The translations under genes were made by a program, and so were the position numbers. 64,000 bases of DNA from Amphiduros pacificus. Taxonomy: Eukaryota; Annelida; Polychaeta; Phyllodocida; Hesionidae. Of the stretch, positions 58,304 to 64,000 are shown in pieces. Location of the stretch: assembly GCA_949316495.1 (NCBI GenBank), contig OX439008.1, positions 44,023,011 to 44,087,010 of the forward strand, written 5' to 3'. Below the pieces are notes generated by a model that saw nothing but the letters and a program-made list of their open reading frames with translations, ran no database searches and was not told the DNA's origin. Within the stretch, counting starts at the first letter, position 1. Every line of letters starts with the position of its first letter.

Positions 58304-58474
58304 TTATGCTAGTGAGTTGATACTTGGATAGATGTCATCGTAGTCTTCAGGTTTAATGTAGTCCTCCTCTGTGATGTACTCTGATGCCCTCGGCGGCCTG
58401 TGTATCCGGCTAGACACATTCTCGCTGCTGAATGTCTCGTGAAGCTCAGCAAATCTCGGACGCTGCTCGGGATT
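58304..58474 (-). CDS. last exon of a receptor-type tyrosine kinase
   Basis: A 57-codon terminal exon in phase 0 after the acceptor TTTGATACAG. It starts NPEQRPRFAELHETF, which is the end of a tyrosine kinase catalytic domain (subdomain XI, where the Arg of QRP holds the lobe together). A tail of about 40 residues follows with four clustered tyrosines (SEYITEEDYIKPEDYDDIYP), likely autophosphorylation and SH2/PTB docking sites. It ends INSLA-stop. NPEQRP and the tyrosine-rich tail favour a receptor kinase, but the subfamily cannot be told from this exon. The preceding exon was not found to the right within the window; LINE C (59045-62220) lies on that side and may sit in the intron. Confidence 0.75.
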   Translation of the reverse strand, partial: NPEQRPRFAELHETFSSENVSSRIHRPPRASEYITEEDYIKPEDYDDIYPSINSLA

Positions 58475-59044
58475 CTGTATCAAATGGGTTAATATTTATT
58501 AACTATTTCAGAAATATTGCTTAAATAAAATGGTGATAAATCTCACATTAGACAAAAGGTGATAAACAGTTGGGATGCCAGAGGAAATGTGGACAGTAAT
58601 AGTTTCACGAAAATATCAGCATGATGGCCATTTCATAATTAATGAGCCATAAAGACTATATCAGGTCTTAACCGGCCACTAATCTCATTGCCACACCCCT
58701 TATCTCATTGCCACACCACTTATCTGATTGTCACACCCCTTATATCATTGTCACACCCCTTAGAGTGAAAAGATAGCGGCGCGTTCATGGTGGTCGGACG
58801 TATTTCATTGAGCTCTCATTTTCAAACTTGATTTCTCGATCTTAATTCAATTTTCAGACCATCTATCTGCACAAAATCGTATCGTAGGATCATCGTGATC
58901 GCGTACATCGTGAGAATAAGCAGTGGAACTGATATTAGCACGGTAAAAATCGAAGTTACAATATTTTTCTCAATACTGTATTAGATTCAACCGCCATTGT
59001 TAACTACCAAGCTCTTACCTGAGTTCTGTTCTACAATTGGCGCA
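58475..59044. other. intron or intergenic sequence with a small tandem repeat
   Basis: Contains four copies of a 20-bp unit (TCTCATTGCCACACCCCTTA) at 58683-58762. No kinase exon was found. Confidence 0.5.
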
Positions 59045-62000
59045 TGTTGATATTATATATAATATCTTTATTCATACACACAATAAATCAATTGCTGTAC
59101 ACATTAAAAATAAGACATGGTAAAACAAAACGAAAAAAACTTAGTATACAAGTATGCACAAACATTATCACATTATCAGTATCACAGAGTAGATATGTCA
59201 GTTAGTATATCCCTGACCTCCTCAATTGTGAAACCAGTGACACCATGATTAAGTTCTACAATCATTGCTATTATTCTTTCATTTTCTAAAATTGCCTCTT
59301 TTTTAAAAACATGGCTATATCCTCCATTTAGTACAAATGACTTAGATGCACATATCTTTTCACATATAAAATCAACATTTCTAGACATTATACATCTTCT
59401 ATCACTTTTTGCACAACAAGCTAGAAATGACACCTTTTGGTTGTTACTGTTTAACATACATTTGTACATATTCAATAACCTTTTAAAAATGTAATCATAC
59501 ACATGATTTCCATCATTCAGGCCACATAATAACACTCTATGGGAATGCCTTGGCAGGTTCCAAATCTTTCTAATTGCTCTGTTCCATGTGCACACCATCT
59601 TTTCAATATTCTTGTCATATAGCTGCCAAGCTTGTGAACCATATAGATGCGTACAATAAGAACTTGTCAATTTCATTAAGACCTCAGGTGTAGCATCATG
59701 ATATCTTATTAACAGACCATTGAATCTGCCAATAAAGTTACTTTGTTTATATCGTATATCATCAACCTCTGATAAGTCAGCTCTGATATGATTGCCAAGG
59801 TGCTTCATACTTGAAGTCCATTCTAGCGCTTTCCCACCAAGCATAATCAAACTTGTGGCAAGCTCAACCCTGTTTTTATTTGGTGACATTTCAAATTTCA
59901 TACATTTTGTCTTTTTGGCATTGTAGGCCACACTAAACTCATCACCATACTCTTCACATATATTCACCATCTTCTGTAAGCCTTTTAGACTTGGACATAA
60001 AAGAACAAAATCATCAGCATAACTTATACATCCAAAATATTCATGACCAATGAAACAACCAATCTGCGATTTTTGCAGTCTACATATCAATTCGTCAACA
60101 TACACTGTAAACATAAGTGGGGATACGACTCCACCCTGTCTTACACCATTAATACTACCAAAATATTCACCATGAACACTATCCCATGATGATCTACTCT
60201 TCTGTCTCTTATACATATCCATAACTTGTCTTAGCACCAAAGGATGAAGACCTCTTTTATACAATAGCTCAAACAATTTGTCATGTCTGATACGATCAAA
60301 AGCCTTAGAGGCATCCATGAAACATGCATATACTTTAGATTTTCCATTCCAGTAATGTTTGACAACCTCCTTCAGAGCTAGACTGCACATTGATGTAGAA
60401 TGACTTTGCTTGAAAGAAAATTGTAATCCTGATGTATTCAATTTATCGCCATACCTATGAATCATACACCACTCTAATAGTTTATTAATACATGAGCACA
60501 AGCATATACCACGATAATTATCAGAGTCACAAATATTACCTCTTTGATCTTTAGGAAGAGATACAATAGTGCCAATGAGTAGGTCCTCTGCATTATACCC
60601 ATGCAAGGTCATAGCAGTTGCCAACATGGATAGGTGTACATCAAAGCTATCTGGTGCAAATAGAATATGATTTGACCATAAGCGTGCTCCACCATCATAT
60701 TTGTCCTTTTTCAGTTTCTCTCTTGCCTTTCTGATATCCTGCACTGACAATATATGTTCATCTCCATAATATGATATCAGGTTTTTTCTTATGTTATCAT
60801 TGACTTTATCTATTAGCGATTCATCTGAGGGCACTGAGTTATACAGATTTTCATACTTATTAGAGAAAATATTGTTTATATTGCCAGTCCCTGTTACATT
60901 ATCCATCTGTGGAGGTATCTGTTTTGATTTACCTTCCATCTTTCCTACTTCATTCCAAAAGTCTCTATTACCATCATTTCTACTATCTATTAAAGCTTCA
61001 GCCATTCTTGATTTTCTCAATGTTTCATCATTCTTTTTAATAAATCGCACAGTGTAGTGATACTTGTGGCGTGTCCTTCTCATCACCTGAGCCACAGCAC
61101 CATCACGGGGCTTACCACATTGTTGCCATATGTCTCTCCAGAAATCAGCTTTTTCTTTAATAGGCTGTACAATCTCATTCCAATAGGGAACACTAGACTC
61201 CTTGCTTTTGACTTTTGGAAAACATGCATCCCCTGTTTCCACACATAGATCAATTAGATTTCTACAATACAGTGACAAGGCACTTCTATGTTTATCATCA
61301 CTGCAGAACACATCACGACACAGAATGGCTTCCCTTGGCAATTTTAATGTATGAAGTTTTGCTTCTATTTCAGCATTGTATCTGTCTACATGTTCATTCT
61401 TTACTCTGTGCCAAGCAATACTTTTTCTCACAATATCACGTTGTCTTACATTGATATCTGTCACATTTAAATTAAAATCTATTTTTAAAGCTCTGTGCAT
61501 TGATGGATTATGGTTATTGCTTACACATTCAATATTTTCGACACGATCATACATAAACCCAGGCATTATATAATGATCAATACATGACTTATGATTAGCA
61601 CCTTCATGAATGTATGTATAATCATATGCTGCATTTCTGTGATTCCTACCAAAATGAAGTCCATGTCTATTGGCAAGATCCTGAAGACATTTGGCATGTG
61701 CATTATTTCTCCCAAGGTCCACATTCATGTCCCCAACAAGAAGAACATCATTCACATTTCCCATGTATTTGACACACAATTTTTCTATTTCATCAATCAC
61801 ATCCTGAAATTGTTCTTCCACTTCATGCATTCTATAATTGTCATTTGGCATATATGCATTAATGATGAGTATTTTATTCTGATCATTCAATTCTAATGTA
61901 ACACATGCTAATCTTTCACACTCACATGGTATTGGCTTTACTCGGTGGGCCATAGCCCTTCTCCAGAGGACACTGACCCCACCATACCCTCTTCTAGTAT

Positions 62001-62220
62001 TTATGATCTCTGTGTCTCTAACCCCAGATACATTATGTGTTAGAACCTGTGAACTTATTGATTTGGCTATGTTGAACTGGCTCTCATGAAGCCAGGTTTC
62101 CTGTAAAAATACCAGATCACATGATGTGTCCTCACTGAAACCCTTTATAAAATCCACTCTGTCTGGATATAATCCAGTGCAATTATATGATACTCTCTCC
62201 TCTGCGATTCTTACCTCAAA
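59045..62220 (-). mobile_element. LINE C, APE-type non-LTR retrotransposon
   Basis: Minus-strand element with one very long open frame. The 3' UTR ends near GAATAAAGATATTATATATA (about 59047-59066). It is unrelated in detail to LINE A and B: its RT reads GVRQGGVVSPLMF and YADDFVLL rather than GVPQGSVLGP. The 5' end is unclear; the frame continues upstream of 62157 to at least 62215. No target duplication was identified. Clade not assigned. Confidence 0.8.
59182..62215 (-). CDS. LINE C endonuclease/reverse transcriptase
   Basis: The open frame covers about 1010 residues. The usual endonuclease start is visible upstream of codon GTG 62157 as RIAEERVSYNCTGL, so the true start lies further up, or ORF1 is missing. 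Endonuclease boxes: FLQETWLH, LLVGDMNVD, SCIDH and, where families usually have SDH, SNNHNPS, so the catalytic Asp appears to be Asn. Reverse transcriptase boxes: NYRGICLCSC, YACFMDASKAFDR, NGVRQGGVVSP and CISYADDFVLL. A C-terminal region with Cys/His residues follows and ends EEVRDILTDISTL. There are no stops or frameshifts. The Asn change suggests weakened nicking unless the alignment shifts. It lies next to the kinase exon on the same strand. Confidence 0.85.
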
Positions 62221-62794
62221 AAAACATATTCTTTACTTTCTCTTTAAACAAAACGCATTTCTGAAGGAAGAAACTTTCTTGCTTAAGAAATAAACACATT
62301 TCTTGAAATAAACATATTTCTTGAAATCAACAAAGTTGACAAATCAAACTCACAAAGCTATCACTCAGCAAACTCTCAGTTACACATAAGCGCACATAAA
62401 CGTCTCACAGGTAAATCAATTACAGGTGAGTCTTTCTCCAGACACAACTTTTCGCGGTAAATTCTGCTTTGTTCTGTCAGTTGTAGTTTGAACACTGAAT
62501 AGAACAGGCAGCCATTTTGGTAACCGGCAGAAATTCTCTTAAAACCGACTGAAAATTACCGTGGATTAAACACTGGAATAGTTAACACTGGAATAGTTAT
62601 AACTGGAATTACACAAACGTCGCAATACAACGCTATAACCTCGCTCCAAACTAGCGTGAAAGTAAGTTCAATACCTATAATTTTTGATATATCATATAAT
62701 AGATGCACAAATATCTCCATAATTTATAGGCGCGCATATATATACAAATACTACACACGCTCTTACATTATCAGCGGAATATATACGACCACCA
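62221..62794. other. spacer between LINE C and the hairpin series
   Basis: May hold the LINE C 5' UTR on the minus strand and the promoter of the plus-strand chromodomain frame. It includes TTTCTTGAAATAAACA repeats at 62270-62325 and a duplicated GTTAACACTGGAATA at 62568-62600. No coding exon recognised. Confidence 0.4.
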
Positions 62795-62799
62795 CACAC

Positions 62800-63082
62800 C
62801 CAGGTAGTACCCCCTGGCTGTATAGATTTGTATTGAATACCAAGAAAATTCATTGAGTACCAAGCTACACCCCTTGGTCTCTCTCTGGGCAAAATACCCA
62901 AGAACATAAAGAGTCAAGTTGCACCCTTGCTCTATAGTAAAATCATAAAAGCATAAAAAGACAAGTTACACCCTTGTTTTGTCAAAAGTATCAAACATGT
63001 ACCAAGTAGCACCCCTTGGGCATCAAAAAACTGATATGAGCATCACAGAAAAAAATGTTAAGAGCCAAGTTGCACCCCTTGG
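62800..63082 (+). repeat. six related short hairpins ahead of the chromodomain frame
   Basis: Hairpins at 62800-62817, 62860-62877, 62915-62929, 62961-62977, 63002-63019 and 63065-63082. Each is a 4-5-bp stem around a loop close to TTGCACCC. Stems: CCAGG/CCTGG, CCAAG/CTTGG, CAAG/CTTG, ACAAG/CTTGT, CCAAG/CTTGG, CCAAG/CTTGG. The first and fourth differ from the others by paired changes on both sides of the stem. Spacing is 41-63 bp. The last two lie inside the open frame and encode QVAPLG. Confidence 0.75.
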
Positions 63083-64000
63083 ACATACAAAAATAAGAAA
63101 TGAGCAAACTTTTGCTGTGAAATCGCTTATCGGCGATTTTTACGATAGAAAGACAAAAATGAAATACTACAAAGTATGGTGGGATGGCTATAAGAAAAAA
63201 GATAGTACATATGAGCCTGAAAGCAATATTGCTGTCAATCTGATCGAAGATTATAAATTGAATAAATTAAAGAAAAATTCTCAAAACCACCTCCCCACTA
63301 AAGCTAAAAATGATTTATTCTTGCAGATGTCAGTCAAAAGTAGTAGCAAAACCCGGCAGGGCACCAAGCGAAGAGATTCCTCACGATCCTCGCAATCCTC
63401 ACGCTCCCCTCGCCTGGACTGGGCAGAGGTGGTGGATGCAGAGGTGGAAGCAAGTGATGAGCCGATCATAATGAGTGACGAGGGGCCAGCCGCTTTCAAG
63501 ACTCCCTTGAAAAGTAAACCGAAGAAAACCACTAAGACTGCGGCCACGCCAATGGATGTGCCAACAGGTGGCACCAGAGTACCTGATGAGATATTACCAC
63601 ACGAAGCACCGGTCAGAACCCCGAGCAAAAAGGGGGATAAGGGAAATCAACCCCCAAAACCATCAACCTCTGCAACACAAGAAGACGATCTGGAACTCAG
63701 TATGGAAGAACTAATGACCCTACTGAAGGAGAAGGGTGAAAGTTTTGCTCAGCTGAATGACCAACTGGCAGGGAAGGACAAATTGATTGAGGCACTGCAG
63801 ACCGAGAAAGAGGAGCTAAAGAGGAAAAGCAGTACAGCTGAAATTGCTCTTAGTTATGAGAAGGTGCGTTTCAAGAGGGCGGAAAAAAAGATCGCTGAGT
63901 TAAATCAAACGATCATTGTAAATACAGAGCAGATTGTCAAACTTGAAGCAAAAAACAAGGATTACCAGCGCCAAATCGGGGCCATGGCAGAGGCCGGTAC
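62997..64000 (+). CDS. chromodomain plus coiled-coil protein, 3' end outside the window
   Basis: The frame is open from ATG 62997 (MYQVAPLGHQKTD) or ATG 63036 (MSITEKNVKSQ) to the window edge, at least 321-334 residues. From about 63105 it reads FAVKSLIGDF, KYYKVWWDGYKKKDSTYEPE and NLIEDYK, a chromodomain with the three cage aromatics present (F, W, Y). It would bind methylated lysine on histone tails. A Ser/Arg-rich basic stretch (KRRDSSRSSQSSRSPR), an acidic segment, Lys/Pro-rich linkers and, from about 63690, a long charged helix (LKEKGESFAQLNDQLAG, LIEALQTEKEELKRK) follow, likely a coiled coil. A chromatin protein and a LINE ORF1-type protein are both possible; basic linker plus coiled coil is common in ORF1. 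The hairpin series precedes it and overlaps its first codons. Confidence 0.65.
   Translation, partial: MYQVAPLGHQKTDMSITEKNVKSQVAPLGHTKIRNEQTFAVKSLIGDFYDRKTKMKYYKVWWDGYKKKDSTYEPESNIAVNLIEDYKLNKLKKNSQNHLPTKAKNDLFLQMSVKSSSKTRQGTKRRDSSRSSQSSRSPRLDWAEVVDAEVEASDEPIIMSDEGPAAFKTPLKSKPKKTTKTAATPMDVPTGGTRVPDEILPHEAPVRTPSKKGDKGNQPPKPSTSATQEDDLELSMEELMTLLKEKGESFAQLNDQLAGKDKLIEALQTEKEELKRKSSTAEIALSYEKVRFKRAEKKIAELNQTIIVNTEQIVKLEAKNKDYQRQIGAMAEAG

Overview
The window looks like nuclear DNA of an invertebrate animal. It is AT-rich, has intron-split genes with GT-AG borders, TATA boxes and AATAAA signals, APE-type LINEs, tRNA-derived SINEs, hAT-like and other small DNA transposons, and LTR elements. A marine lophotrochozoan, perhaps a bivalve mollusc, is my best guess, but no single sequence proves the taxon. 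Tandem repeats are very prominent: at least a dozen unrelated arrays with units of 11 to 85 bp.

Layout. 0-6 kb: a possible terminal exon, a SINE with target-site duplications (TSDs), and a LINE (A) with a 2A-like motif bounded by 16-bp TSDs. 6-10 kb: a G-rich 12-bp minisatellite and a second SINE. 10.3-13.7 kb, minus: a secreted leucine-rich-repeat gene whose last exon encodes a PAN/apple-like domain. 13.8-23.4 kb: two dispersed repeats, a 60-bp minisatellite split by a small inverted-repeat transposon, a 4.8-kb array of 65-66-bp monomers split by a solo LTR, and a 29-bp array. 23.6-30.3 kb: a graveyard of decayed LINEs carrying a hAT-like element, a SINE, a Ty3/gypsy scrap and three small tandem expansions, followed by a 46-bp array. 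31.2-36.4 kb: a young gag-bearing LTR element with no recognised pol. 36.4-45.4 kb: two nearly identical LINEs (B1 minus, B2 plus) in opposite orientation around a 39-bp minisatellite. 48.2-52.3 kb, minus: a five-exon apolipoprotein-L-like gene. 53.6-57.2 kb: a 24-bp array, a LINE scrap and GC-rich arrays. 58.1-58.5 kb, minus: the last exon of a receptor-type tyrosine kinase gene. 59.0-62.2 kb, minus: LINE C with a long open frame. 62.8-64 kb, plus: six similar short hairpins leading into an open frame that encodes a chromodomain and a coiled coil and runs off the window.

How it fits together. The host genes visible are the LRR-PAN gene, the ApoL-like gene, the tyrosine kinase tail, perhaps the chromodomain gene and two weak exon candidates. 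They share no pathway. The ApoL-like gene is the best host finding: a reconstructed 445-aa product with three copies of a tryptophan-rich repeat ahead of the ApoL membrane region, and introns at the same place and phase in repeats 1 and 3. The best unexplained structure is the hairpin series at 62.80-63.08 kb, where stem pairs change in step while the loop stays conserved.
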